Shown here: positions 1-8,900 of the stretch, in pieces | Layout: every line of letters starts with the position of its first letter | How positions within the stretch are numbered: position 1 is the first letter of the stretch | NCBI RefSeq assembly: GCF_900112685.1 | Contig: NZ_FOMS01000003.1 | Span: forward strand, 62,001 to 126,000 | Source: Roseivivax sediminis | GTDB taxonomy: Bacteria > Pseudomonadota > Alphaproteobacteria > Rhodobacterales > Rhodobacteraceae | DNA: 64,000 nucleotides | Direction: 5' to 3' | Notes under the pieces: generated by a model | Told to the model about the DNA's origin: nothing | Seen by the model: only the letters and a program-made list of their open reading frames with translations | Databases searched by the model: none | Program-made: the position numbers and the translations under genes

Positions 1-635
1 ACCATGGCCGAGGCGCGGACTGTGCGCGCGTACTGCACCCAGGACGGCACGGCGATGGCGATGATCAGGATCGGCGCGGCGAGGACATCCTTCAGACCGG
101 CCGGCAGCGACGCGGTCGCGACGGCGGTGATCAGGATCGCGATCAGGATGAACGGCATCGACAGCAGAACGTCGCCGATCCGCATGATCACGTTGTCGAC
201 CCAGCCCCCGACATATCCCGCGATGAGGCCCAGGCTCAGCCCCACCGCCAGCGCGACGATCACCGAGGCGAAGCCGATGACGAGGCTGATGCGCGAGCCG
301 TAGAGGATTGCCGACAGGATATCGCGCCCCTGCGTGTCGGTGCCGAGAAGGTAAGGCCATTGCCCCTCGGCGTTCCAGATCGGCGGGATCTCCGCGTTCC
401 AGAGCACCAGCGACGCGAGGTCGTAGGGGTCCTGCGGGGTGATGACCGGCGCCAGCAGCGCGGTCAGCGCGACCAGCGCCAGGAGGCAGACCGCGAAAAC
501 GGCGCTCGGGTGGTTCGTGAACGAATGCCAAAGGTCGGTTTGGCGGAGCGCTGCGAAGCGCGTGCGCCGGACCGGTTCGGTCGTGGCGTCGGTGGCGATG
601 GTCTTCGGGTCGGATGTCATGGAGATATCAGCCAT
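1..635 (-). CDS. ABC dipeptide/oligopeptide permease, DppC/OppC type (3' end outside window)
   Basis: Second membrane subunit of a peptide-type ABC importer. The ATG at 635 overlaps the stop of the upstream permease by 8 bases (ATGGCTGA), typical of translational coupling. The reading frame stays open to position 1, so the C-terminus is missing. About 211 residues are visible: a soluble N-terminus, a first membrane segment around residues 36-56, a periplasmic loop with GTDTQGRDILS (a DppC-family signature), then further membrane segments. The start of the cytoplasmic EAA loop that docks the ATPase (WVQYARTVRASAMV) lies at the window edge. Substrate is unknown. The ATPase genes, if linked, lie beyond the left end. 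Confidence 0.9.
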   Translation of the reverse strand, partial: MADISMTSDPKTIATDATTEPVRRTRFAALRQTDLWHSFTNHPSAVFAVCLLALVALTALLAPVITPQDPYDLASLVLWNAEIPPIWNAEGQWPYLLGTDTQGRDILSAILYGSRISLVIGFASVIVALAVGLSLGLIAGYVGGWVDNVIMRIGDVLLSMPFILIAILITAVATASLPAGLKDVLAAPILIIAIAVPSWVQYARTVRASAM

Positions 636-1620
636 TGGCCCCTCCGGCCTTGACGGAGTCGTCGCGCAGGCGCGGATCGACCCATGCGTAGGTCACGTCC
701 ACAAGCGTGTTCAGCGCCACGAAGATGAAGGAGACGAGCAGCAGGTACGCCGCCATCACGGGAATATCGACGAAGGTCACCGCCTGGATGAACAGAAGGC
801 CCATGCCGGGCCACTGGAACACCGTTTCGGTGACCAGGGCGAAGGCGATCAGGTTGCCGATCTGCATCCCCGTCAGCGTGATCACCGGCATCAGGCAGTT
901 GCGCAGCGCGTGGACCCAGTTGATCCGGCCGCGCGGCACGCCGCGGGCGCGGGCGAACTTGACGTAGTCGGCACGCAGGGTCTCCAGCATCTCTGCGCGC
1001 ACCAGGCGCATCACCAGCGTGATCTGGAAAGTCGAAAGAGAGATGGCCGGCAGGACCAGCGCCGCCCGTCCCGACGGGGTCAGCAGGCCGGTGGACCACC
1101 AGCCGATATCGACGGTCTCGCCCCGTCCGAAGGCCGGCAGCCAGCCGAGACTGACCGAGAACGCCAGGATCAGCAGGATGCCGACCACGAAGGAGGGCAG
1201 CGACACGCCGATGATCGACCCGAGCTGCAACAGATTTGCCAGCCGTGACTTGTGGTGCACCGCGGTAATCACCCCTAGCGGGATCCCGACCACCAGCGAG
1301 ATCACGGTGGCCACGAGCACCAGCTCGAAGGTCGCCGGGAAACGCTCCCCGATCAGCACCATCACGTCCTGCTGGTTGCGGTAGGAGATGCCGAAATCCC
1401 CCTGAACCGCGTTCACCACGAAACGTCCGTACTGGGTCGCGAAGCTGTCGTTGAGGCCCAGCCGCTCGCGCAGCTCGGCGCGGTCGGACTGGGTGGCCTG
1501 TTCGTTCACCATCATCTCGACCGGATCGCCGAAGAACCGGAAGATGACGAAGGCCAGAAGCGCCACGGCCAGCATGACGAAGACCGCATTGGCCGTGCGC
1601 TTGATCAGAAAGGCGAGCAT
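628..1620 (-). CDS. ABC dipeptide/oligopeptide permease, DppB/OppB type
   Basis: First membrane subunit of the same importer, 330 residues, the usual length for DppB. It begins MLAFLIKRTANAVFV, with an N-terminal transmembrane helix, and has the family pattern GDP followed by LRERLGLN near residues 30-60. The EAA-type loop (RAEMLETLRADYVKFARARG) lies in the middle, and the C-terminus ends near DPRLRD. The start at 1620 is preferred over an upstream in-frame ATG because GGAGGA sits about 7 bases before it. It lies downstream of the binding-protein gene and overlaps the next permease. Confidence 0.92.
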   Translation of the reverse strand: MLAFLIKRTANAVFVMLAVALLAFVIFRFFGDPVEMMVNEQATQSDRAELRERLGLNDSFATQYGRFVVNAVQGDFGISYRNQQDVMVLIGERFPATFELVLVATVISLVVGIPLGVITAVHHKSRLANLLQLGSIIGVSLPSFVVGILLILAFSVSLGWLPAFGRGETVDIGWWSTGLLTPSGRAALVLPAISLSTFQITLVMRLVRAEMLETLRADYVKFARARGVPRGRINWVHALRNCLMPVITLTGMQIGNLIAFALVTETVFQWPGMGLLFIQAVTFVDIPVMAAYLLLVSFIFVALNTLVDVTYAWVDPRLRDDSVKAGGANG

Positions 1621-1698
1621 GGATGTGGTCCTCCGCGGACCCCGCACGGAAAGCGAGTGCCCTTGTTCTTCTTCTCGTCGAAAATACTCTCAGGGGGT

Positions 1699-1719
1699 CC
1701 GGGGGATGAAATCCCCCGG
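1699..1719. terminator. Perfect hairpin between binding protein and permease genes
   Basis: CCGGGGGAT-GAA-ATCCCCCGG is a perfect 9-bp inverted repeat with a 3-base loop, 33 bases past the stop of the binding-protein gene and before the permeases. There is no T-run. In this position it may act as a partial terminator or mRNA stabiliser that lets the binding protein be made in excess of the membrane subunits. It belongs to a small family of related repeats in the window (see findings). Confidence 0.6.
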
Positions 1720-1751
1720 CGGATCGGATCGCGCCAGCGATCCGAAACCAC

Positions 1752-3329
1752 TCACCCCTCGCTTCCGACCCGTGCGAACCAGAGCCGTGGCTTGTTGTCG
1801 GGAAAGAGCGGCATCTCGGTGACCTCGTCGGTGACCGCCCAGGCCATCGGCTGTTGGTGCAGCGGGATCATGATGATCTCCTCCTTGACGATGCCGAGTG
1901 CTTCGGTTTCCAGCGCGAGCCGCGTCTCGGTGTCGAGCTCCTGGCCGGCCTCCTGGATCAGCGCGTCGAGTTCGGGGAAGGACCAGCCGCCCCAGTTGAA
2001 GACGCCGGAATTGCCCTCCTTCGAATGGAAGATCTGCAGGAGCGGAGAATAGGCGTCGAGCATCGGCAGCGTCGCCCAGCCGAGCGTGTAGACATCGGTC
2101 GTGCCGCCCGTGCGCTTCGGCGTCTGTACCGCGCGTGGCGCCACGTCGAGTTGCGGGGCGAGGCCGATCCGCGACCACATCGCGGCGATGGCCTGGCAGA
2201 ACTGTTCCTCGTTCACGAGCCCGTCGGACAGGCAGTTGAATTCGAATTCCAGACCTTCGGGAACGCCGGCCTCCTCCAGAAGCGTGCGCGCGGCTTCCGG
2301 ATCGAACTCGGGAACGGTATCCAGTTCCTCGGCATAACCGGGGATCGGCGGGGCGACCGTGGCGCCGGCGACACGGGACTTGCCGCGCATCACCTTCTCG
2401 TGGATCAGTTCAAGGTCGATCGCCTTGTAGAGCGCCTCACGCACCGCCTTGTCCTTGAAGGGGTTGGGCTCGCCGGTCGACAGCGTGTCGCGGAAGGGAA
2501 AGCCGATCATCACGGTGCGAAGGTCGACGCCTTCCAGCACTTCGACGTTCGGCGCGGCCGCAAGGCGCGGCAGGTCCTGCACAGGCGCGTCGTTGGTGAA
2601 GTTGATCTCGCCCGACAAAAGCGCCGCCACCCGCGTCGCAGCAGAGCTCACCGGCGTAAGTTCGATGCGGTCGAGGTTGTGCTGCGGCTCGTCCCACCAG
2701 TCGGGATTGACCACGAAGGTCGTCTTGGCGTCCGGCTGGCGGCTCTCGACGATGAAGGGGCCGGTGCCGTTGGCATTGTAGGTGGCGTAGCCCTCGGTCC
2801 CTGCGCCGATATCGGTGGGCAGGAGCGAGTCGTTCTCTTCCATCCACTCCTGATCGAAGATGTGGATGTTCGTCAGGTCGTTGAGCAGCAGCGGATAGGT
2901 GCCGTTCAGGGTGATGTCGACGGTGCGCTCGTCCACCGCCTCCGACGATACATAGGCCGGCAGGTTGCCCTTGAGCGGCGAGGTCTCGTGGCTGACGCGT
3001 TCGAGCGATGCGACGACATCCTTCGCCGTGAACGGGTTGCCGTTGTGGAAGGTCACGCCTTCGCGCAGGATGAACCGCCAGGTGACCTGATCCTCCAGGA
3101 TCTCCCAGGACTCGGCCAGCGCCGGCTCGATCTCCAGATCGGCGTTGTAGCGCACCAGCCCCTCGTAGACGTGGTTCAGCACGTTGATGGTGAAGCTGTC
3201 GCCGTAGGAATAGGGGTCGAGCGATCCGATGTCGCGGTTGGCGCCCCATTTCAGAACATTCTGAGCCTCGGCGCCGCCGGCCAGGCCGGCCACCGCTACG
3301 GAGGCGAGAAGAAGATGTCTGATCGTCAT
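1752..3329 (-). CDS. ABC transporter substrate-binding protein, family 5 (DppA/OppA type)
   Basis: Periplasmic solute-binding protein of 525 residues with a Sec signal peptide (MTIRHLLLASVAVAGLAGG, cleaved near AEAQ). The mature part follows the SBP_bac_5 plan: GSLDPYSYGD near the N-terminus, LAESWEILED, and FHNGNPFTAKDVVASLERV, the family signature. Length matches DppA/GsiB proteins. First gene of the minus-strand operon, divergent from the GntR regulator; the start ATG is preceded by GGGAG. The ligand could be a di- or oligopeptide or another small molecule carried by this family, and cannot be told from sequence. Confidence 0.92.
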   Translation of the reverse strand: MTIRHLLLASVAVAGLAGGAEAQNVLKWGANRDIGSLDPYSYGDSFTINVLNHVYEGLVRYNADLEIEPALAESWEILEDQVTWRFILREGVTFHNGNPFTAKDVVASLERVSHETSPLKGNLPAYVSSEAVDERTVDITLNGTYPLLLNDLTNIHIFDQEWMEENDSLLPTDIGAGTEGYATYNANGTGPFIVESRQPDAKTTFVVNPDWWDEPQHNLDRIELTPVSSAATRVAALLSGEINFTNDAPVQDLPRLAAAPNVEVLEGVDLRTVMIGFPFRDTLSTGEPNPFKDKAVREALYKAIDLELIHEKVMRGKSRVAGATVAPPIPGYAEELDTVPEFDPEAARTLLEEAGVPEGLEFEFNCLSDGLVNEEQFCQAIAAMWSRIGLAPQLDVAPRAVQTPKRTGGTTDVYTLGWATLPMLDAYSPLLQIFHSKEGNSGVFNWGGWSFPELDALIQEAGQELDTETRLALETEALGIVKEEIIMIPLHQQPMAWAVTDEVTEMPLFPDNKPRLWFARVGSEG

Positions 3330-3349
3330 GCCTTCGGTCTCCCTGTCAG

Positions 3350-3456
3350 AAATTGTATCCCCGATTCACGCCGATTGGATACGATATCCTCTGCATGATG
3401 GATCGATTCTCATCTGGCAAGTAAATTGTATCCGATTGACCGGTCGAATTGGATGC
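3350..3456. promoter_or_regulatory. Divergent promoter region with repeated ATTG(T/G)AT(C/A)C-like boxes, candidate GntR operators
   Basis: The 167-base intergenic region contains AATTGTATCC at 3351-3360 and 3424-3433, the related ATTGGATACGATATCC at 3374-3389 (with the palindrome GGATA-CGA-TATCC at 3377-3389), and AATTGGATGC at 3447-3456. Repeated half-sites in both orientations between a FCD-GntR gene and its divergent transporter operon suggest operators for that regulator. The exact -35/-10 elements are not clear. Confidence 0.55.
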
Positions 3457-3496
3457 GCTATGTCCGGTGCACAAAGAACAGACAAGAAGAACTGCC

Positions 3497-4183
3497 ATGA
3501 CCGACCAGACGACCCTGACGGATGCCGTTCACACGCTTTTGAAGCGTGCGATCATCGAACAGGCGCTGAAGCCCGGCATGCGTCTGCCGGAGGACACGGT
3601 GGGTGAGCAGTTCGGCGTGTCGCGGACGATCGTGCGCCACGCGCTCGTGCGGCTTCAGAACGAGGGGCTGGTGGTGACGCGCCGCAATCGCGGCGCCTTC
3701 GTCGCCGAGCCCTCGCTGGAAGAGGCCAAGCAGATCTTCGAGGTGCGCCGCGCGCTGGAGGCCGAGGTGATCCGCCTTCTGGTCCAGCGCATCCCGGAAA
3801 ATGGATACGATCAGCTCGAGGCGCATGTGCGCAGCGAGGAGAGCGTGAAGGGCAAGGACGGCCCGGTGTCGATCCGCCTCGCCGGCGAATTCCACACGCT
3901 GCTGGCCGAGCTGACCGGAAACGCGGTGCTCTATCGCTATGTCTCCGAGGTCGTTTTGCGCTGTTCGCTGATTATGGCCATGTACGCCAAGACGCATTCG
4001 TCGGACTGTGCCGTCGACGAGCATTCGCAGATCATCGCCGCGATCCGGGCGGGCGACGCCGACGGCGCGATCTCGATCATGGATCACCATCTCGGCGCGG
4101 TCGCGGGCCGCGCGGAGCTGGCCAGGAAACCCGACAGCGTCTCCACGATCCTGTCGCGCTACGGAAAGGAGCTGGCGCCTTGA
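3497..4183 (+). CDS. GntR family transcriptional regulator, FCD subfamily
   Basis: DNA-binding repressor or activator of 228 residues. Residues 1-70 form a winged helix-turn-helix with the GntR signature (LKPGMRLPEDTVGEQFGVSR followed by an HALVRLQNEGLV helix and a wing ending RRNRGAFVAEP). Residues about 80-220 are an all-helical FCD ligand domain; FHTLLAELTGN and the HSQIIAAIRAGD...HH pattern supply the His/Asp residues that usually hold a metal and an organic-acid ligand. It is transcribed away from the ABC operon and overlaps the next gene, so it probably controls both. The ATG at 3497 gives the usual FCD length; upstream in-frame ATG codons are not needed. Confidence 0.92.
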   Translation: MTDQTTLTDAVHTLLKRAIIEQALKPGMRLPEDTVGEQFGVSRTIVRHALVRLQNEGLVVTRRNRGAFVAEPSLEEAKQIFEVRRALEAEVIRLLVQRIPENGYDQLEAHVRSEESVKGKDGPVSIRLAGEFHTLLAELTGNAVLYRYVSEVVLRCSLIMAMYAKTHSSDCAVDEHSQIIAAIRAGDADGAISIMDHHLGAVAGRAELARKPDSVSTILSRYGKELAP

Positions 4184-4827
4184 GCCATCATGCACTGAAT
4201 TTTGCGGATCTGACGCCGCGCGAGGCCTACAAGGTCATGATTGGCACCGTCGTGCCGCGCCCCATCGCCTGGGTCACGACCGTCTCGCCCGAGGGCGTGG
4301 TCAACGCCGCCCCTTATTCGTTCTTCAACTGCCTCTCCGCCGATCCGCCGATCCTGGCGCTCGGGGTCGAGAACAAGCCTGATCGCAGCTTCAAGGACAC
4401 CGCGTGGAACATCCGAATGACGGAGTGTTTCACCGTGAACATCGTCGATCGCGCCAACGTGGAGGCGATGTCGGTCACCGCGGCCGGGTTCGCGCCGGAC
4501 GTCGACGAACTGGAGATGGCGGGCCTGACCGCCGTGCCCGGGGTCGACGTCGCGTCCCCGCGCATCGCCGAGGCGCCGGTGGCGTTCGAATGCCGCCGCT
4601 ATCTCGGGATCGAGGTCAGCTCGGCGCGCGAGATCATCCTCGGCAAGATCGTCATGGCGCATGTGCGCGAGGACATCATCGACCTCGAGACGTATTATTC
4701 CGACCACGAGAAACTCGATGCGCTCGGGCGGATGGGCGGCATCGGGTATGCCGGGACGAAGGATTACTTCGATCTGGCGACGCCCTCCGCGTCCGAGGTC
4801 ATCGCCGGGAAGCGGCAGCGGGCCTGA
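4180..4827 (+). CDS. Flavin reductase-like (FMN-binding split barrel) protein
   Basis: Protein of 215 residues in the flavin reductase-like/DIM6-NTAB family. The region VMIGTVVPRPIAWVTTVSPEG near residues 20-40 and NAAPYSFFNCLSADPPIL are the conserved FMN-binding parts of the split barrel. It starts at TTG, which overlaps the GntR stop (TTGA), with AAGGAG about 8 bases before; the nearby ATG at 4190 is out of frame. Members act as NAD(P)H:flavin reductases or FMN-dependent enzymes. Coupling with a GntR regulator and a peptide-type importer suggests a catabolic role for the imported compound, but the substrate is unknown. Confidence 0.87.
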   Translation: MSHHALNFADLTPREAYKVMIGTVVPRPIAWVTTVSPEGVVNAAPYSFFNCLSADPPILALGVENKPDRSFKDTAWNIRMTECFTVNIVDRANVEAMSVTAAGFAPDVDELEMAGLTAVPGVDVASPRIAEAPVAFECRRYLGIEVSSAREIILGKIVMAHVREDIIDLETYYSDHEKLDALGRMGGIGYAGTKDYFDLATPSASEVIAGKRQRA

Positions 4828-5002
4828 GACCGCGGACGTCCGGCGCCGGGTCGGGTCTGCCCGCGTTCTAAGCAATGCTCGCGCTCCGGTTCCTCAGGGA
4901 CCGCCAGAGGCAATCAGCCCCCTTTCTCCCTTCCCGAGACATGCTAGATCGCGGCGAAACCGGCGGCCCACAAGGAGAGGCGCCGCGAGAGGGAGGATCA
5001 CG

Positions 5003-5566
5003 ATGGCGGCGCTGATGAAACTTTCGCGCGGGATCGACCACGTCAACGGGTGGATCGGAAAGGGGGTGGCCTGGCTGGTGCTGGCCGCCGTGCTGGTCTC
5101 GGCCGGCAACGCGGTCATCCGCAAGAGCATGAACATCTCCTCGAATGCCTGGCTCGAACTGCAATGGTATCTCTTCGGCGCGGTGTTCCTGCTCTGCGCC
5201 GCCTGGACACTGTGCCGCGACGAGCATGTGCGCGTCGACGTCCTGTCCTCCCGGCTCTCGCCCAGGGGGCGCGCAATAATCGACCTGGTGTGTCACCTGG
5301 TGTTCCTGATGCCCTTCGCAGTGCTGATGGTCTGGCTCGCCTGGCCGTTCTTCATGTCCTCCTATGTTAGCGGGGAGCAATCCTCGAACGCGGGCGGCCT
5401 GGTGCGATGGCCCGCCAAGCTCTGGGTGCTGCTGGGCTTCATCTCCTTCGCGGCGCAGGGACTGTCGGAGATCATCAAGCGGGTCGCGCAACTGACCGGC
5501 AGAATGCCGTATCCGTCATCGGATACCGATGAGCTGCCGCCCGTGGCGCGGGAGGCCCGGTCGTGA
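5003..5566 (+). CDS. dctQ: TRAP transporter small permease subunit (DctQ)
   Basis: Inner-membrane protein of 187 residues with four predicted helices (about residues 18-36, 51-68, 88-112 and 135-155), the usual DctQ layout. Conserved features include WLELQWYLFGAVFLLCAAW and the loop CRDEHVRVDVL after helix 2. Start at 5003 is set by GAGGGAGGA about 6 bases upstream. It overlaps the large permease gene by 4 bases (GTGATCG). Together they form the sodium-coupled membrane part of a tripartite secondary importer. Confidence 0.93.
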   Translation: MAALMKLSRGIDHVNGWIGKGVAWLVLAAVLVSAGNAVIRKSMNISSNAWLELQWYLFGAVFLLCAAWTLCRDEHVRVDVLSSRLSPRGRAIIDLVCHLVFLMPFAVLMVWLAWPFFMSSYVSGEQSSNAGGLVRWPAKLWVLLGFISFAAQGLSEIIKRVAQLTGRMPYPSSDTDELPPVAREARS

Positions 5567-7557
5567 TCGAGCTCATCGCACACAACCTCGCGCCCATCAT
5601 GTTCATCTCGGTGATGGGGATGCTGCTGCTCGGCTATCCGGTGGCGCTTACCCTCGCCGGCGGCGGGCTGATCTTCTTCGTCATCGGCGTCGGCCTTTCT
5701 GATTACTCCAGCGAGATCAACCTGTTCTGGCCACTTCTTCGCGCGATGCCTGAACGCGTGTTCGGCATCATGTCGAACGATACCCTGCTGGCGATCCCGT
5801 TCTTCACCTTCATGGGCCTGATCCTCGAGCGATCCGGCATGGCCGAGGATCTGCTCGACACTGTCGGGCAGCTCTTCGGTCCGCTCCGGGGCGGCGTCGC
5901 CTTCGCGGTGATCCTGGTGGGGGCGCTGCTGGCAGCCACGACGGGCGTCGTCGCGGCGTCGGTGATCGCCATGGGACTGATTTCTCTGCCGATCATGCAG
6001 CGCTACAAGTACGATCCGTCGGTCGCGACAGGGACAATCGCGGCGGCCGGGACGCTGGCACAGATCGTGCCGCCGTCGCTCGTGCTGATCGTGATGGCAG
6101 ACCAGCTCGGCGTGTCGGTGGGCGACATGTATCTCGGCGCGCTGTACCCGGCGCTGATCGTCGTCGGGGTCTACTGCCTCTACATGTTCGGCCTGACGAT
6201 CCTGCGCCCCTCGGCCGTGCCCGCGCTGCCGCCCGAGGAACGGCGGCTCGGCGGCGGCGTCTGGTCGCTGCTGGCGATGGCGGTGCTGGCGGTCGTTCTC
6301 TATGTCGGCTCCGCGCGGCTTCTCTTCACCGACGTGATCCCGGCGACGCGCACGGTCTTTGCCGCGGGCTTCACGGTGGTCATCTGCTACGGCATCGCGC
6401 TGGCCAACCGCTACATGCGGCTCGGCCTTCTGTCGCGGCTGGCCGAGGAGGTGGTGATCGTCCTCATTCCGCCGCTGGCGCTGATCTTCCTGGTGCTCGG
6501 CACGATCTTCCTTGGCATCGCGACGCCGACCGAGGGCGGCGCGATGGGGGCCGTTGGCGCGCTGATCCTGGCGCTGGCCAAGAAGCGGCTCGATTTCGGC
6601 ACGCTGCGCTCGGCGGTGGAGGCGACGGCCAAGCTCTCGGCCTTCGTGCTTTTCATCCTGATCGGCGCGCGTGTCTTCGGGCTGACCTTCTACGGCGTGA
6701 ACGGGCAGGTGTGGCTCGAGGAGCTGCTTCTGGGCCTGCCAGGGGGGCAGTTCGGCTTCCTCGTCGTGGTCACGGTGGTGATCTTCATTCTCGGCTGTTT
6801 CCTCGACTTCTTCGAGATCGCCTTCATCCTGGTGCCGCTGCTGGCGCCGGTGGCCGAGACGCTGGGGATCGACCTGATCTGGTTCGGCGTCATCCTGTCG
6901 ATGAATCTGCAGACCTCTTTCCTGACCCCGCCCTTCGGCTTCGCGCTGTTCTACCTCCGATCGGTCGCGCCGACGAAGGAAAGGCGGGATACCGTAAGCG
7001 GTGAAATGCTGGCCGGCATCCGCACGCCGCAAATCTACAAGGGTGTGCTGCCGTACATCGCCATCCAGTTCATGCTGATCCTGTTGGTGATCTCCGTCCC
7101 GAGCCTCGTGACGCACTACCAGTCCGACCGGCAGGCGCAGCGCACGGCACCCGCAGCGCAGAGCGCGCCCGAAACCGGCGGCAGCGGCAGCAGCTCCGGC
7201 GGCGGGTTCAATTTCGGCGGCTCGGGCGGCGGAAGCTCCGATAGCGGCTCGGGGCAGGGCGCCGGCGGTGGCTTCAACTTCGGCGGCGGATCATCGGGGA
7301 GTTCGGGGTCCGGCGGAGCCGGCGACGAGGCTTCGGGCAACGGCTCGAGCGGCGGTTTCAATTTCGGTGTGTCGGGCAATGGCGGTACGGGTGGCGCCAA
7401 TGGCGGGTCGGGTAGCGCGCCCTCAGACCAAGACAGCGGCGGCTTCAACTTCGGATCGAGCCCCGATGCCGGCGAGGCCGAAACCGACGCGCCCTCCGGC
7501 GAAGAGGGCGAGGCCTCCGGAGGCACCTCGGGCGGCGGCGGCTTCAACTTCGACTGA
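5563..7557 (+). CDS. dctM: TRAP transporter large permease subunit (DctM) with a Gly/Ser-rich GGFNF-repeat C-terminal tail
   Basis: Transport subunit of 664 residues. Residues 1 to about 515 are the multi-helix DctM body, with TTGVVAASVIAMGLISLPIM, the scissor-helix region IFLGIATPTEGGAMGAVGAL and a second repeat ending LTPPFGFALFYLRSVAP. The last membrane segment is near 485-505. About 145 extra residues follow, low in complexity and rich in Gly, Ser and acidic residues, with five copies of GGFNF whose first Phe is at 549, 571, 599, 628 and 661. The final copy is the C-terminus itself (GGFNFD). Such a tail is absent from characterised DctM proteins (usually about 430 residues). Its function is unknown; anchoring or phase-separating behaviour is only a guess. 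Confidence 0.93.
   Translation: MIELIAHNLAPIMFISVMGMLLLGYPVALTLAGGGLIFFVIGVGLSDYSSEINLFWPLLRAMPERVFGIMSNDTLLAIPFFTFMGLILERSGMAEDLLDTVGQLFGPLRGGVAFAVILVGALLAATTGVVAASVIAMGLISLPIMQRYKYDPSVATGTIAAAGTLAQIVPPSLVLIVMADQLGVSVGDMYLGALYPALIVVGVYCLYMFGLTILRPSAVPALPPEERRLGGGVWSLLAMAVLAVVLYVGSARLLFTDVIPATRTVFAAGFTVVICYGIALANRYMRLGLLSRLAEEVVIVLIPPLALIFLVLGTIFLGIATPTEGGAMGAVGALILALAKKRLDFGTLRSAVEATAKLSAFVLFILIGARVFGLTFYGVNGQVWLEELLLGLPGGQFGFLVVVTVVIFILGCFLDFFEIAFILVPLLAPVAETLGIDLIWFGVILSMNLQTSFLTPPFGFALFYLRSVAPTKERRDTVSGEMLAGIRTPQIYKGVLPYIAIQFMLILLVISVPSLVTHYQSDRQAQRTAPAAQSAPETGGSGSSSGGGFNFGGSGGGSSDSGSGQGAGGGFNFGGGSSGSSGSGGAGDEASGNGSSGGFNFGVSGNGGTGGANGGSGSAPSDQDSGGFNFGSSPDAGEAETDAPSGEEGEASGGTSGGGGFNFD
7202..7553 (+). 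repeat. Coding repeat array: five copies of a GGFNF-encoding unit
   Basis: Within the end of the large permease gene, the core GGNTTCAA(C/T)TTC recurs five times, the TTC codon starting at 7207, 7273, 7357, 7444 and 7543. Spacing is irregular (66, 84, 87 and 99 bases), always a multiple of three. Linkers encode Gly, Ser, Asp and Glu. This is a protein-level repeat and not a DNA tandem repeat with constant period. Confidence 0.8.
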
Positions 7558-7568
7558 CCCGACGAAAA

Positions 7569-7593
7569 CGGCCCGGAGCCTAGCTCCGGGCCG
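7569..7593. terminator. Bidirectional terminator hairpin between convergent TRAP genes
   Basis: CGGCCCGGAGC-CTA-GCTCCGGGCCG is a perfect 11-bp inverted repeat with a 3-base loop, lying between the stop of the large permease (7557) and the stop of the convergent binding-protein gene (7617). It is preceded by GAAAA on the plus strand, which gives a short U-run for minus-strand transcripts. Confidence 0.75.
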
Positions 7594-7616
7594 CCTCGCC
7601 TCGCGTCTGTCCGCGA

Positions 7617-8774
<1,158 letters not shown>

Positions 8775-8900
8775 GGGTTTCTCCCCCTTTTCATGTCCAA
8801 CGCCGGTCGACGTAGAGTGCAAGTCGCGGAAGGCGATGCAGAGCGGTCATCTGCCTGTCCTTGGCGGTGCATACAGTCGGCCGATCTCCGGCCTGACCGC

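Noticed and set aside
3803-3811. Another GGATACGAT box inside the GntR coding region
   Set aside because: It lies within conserved coding sequence (GYDQLE) and is a single copy, so it is likely a coincidence.
7200-7553. Possible CRISPR-like or tandem DNA repeat
   Set aside because: The repeats are short, unequally spaced in multiples of three and lie in frame in a coding tail, so they are protein repeats.
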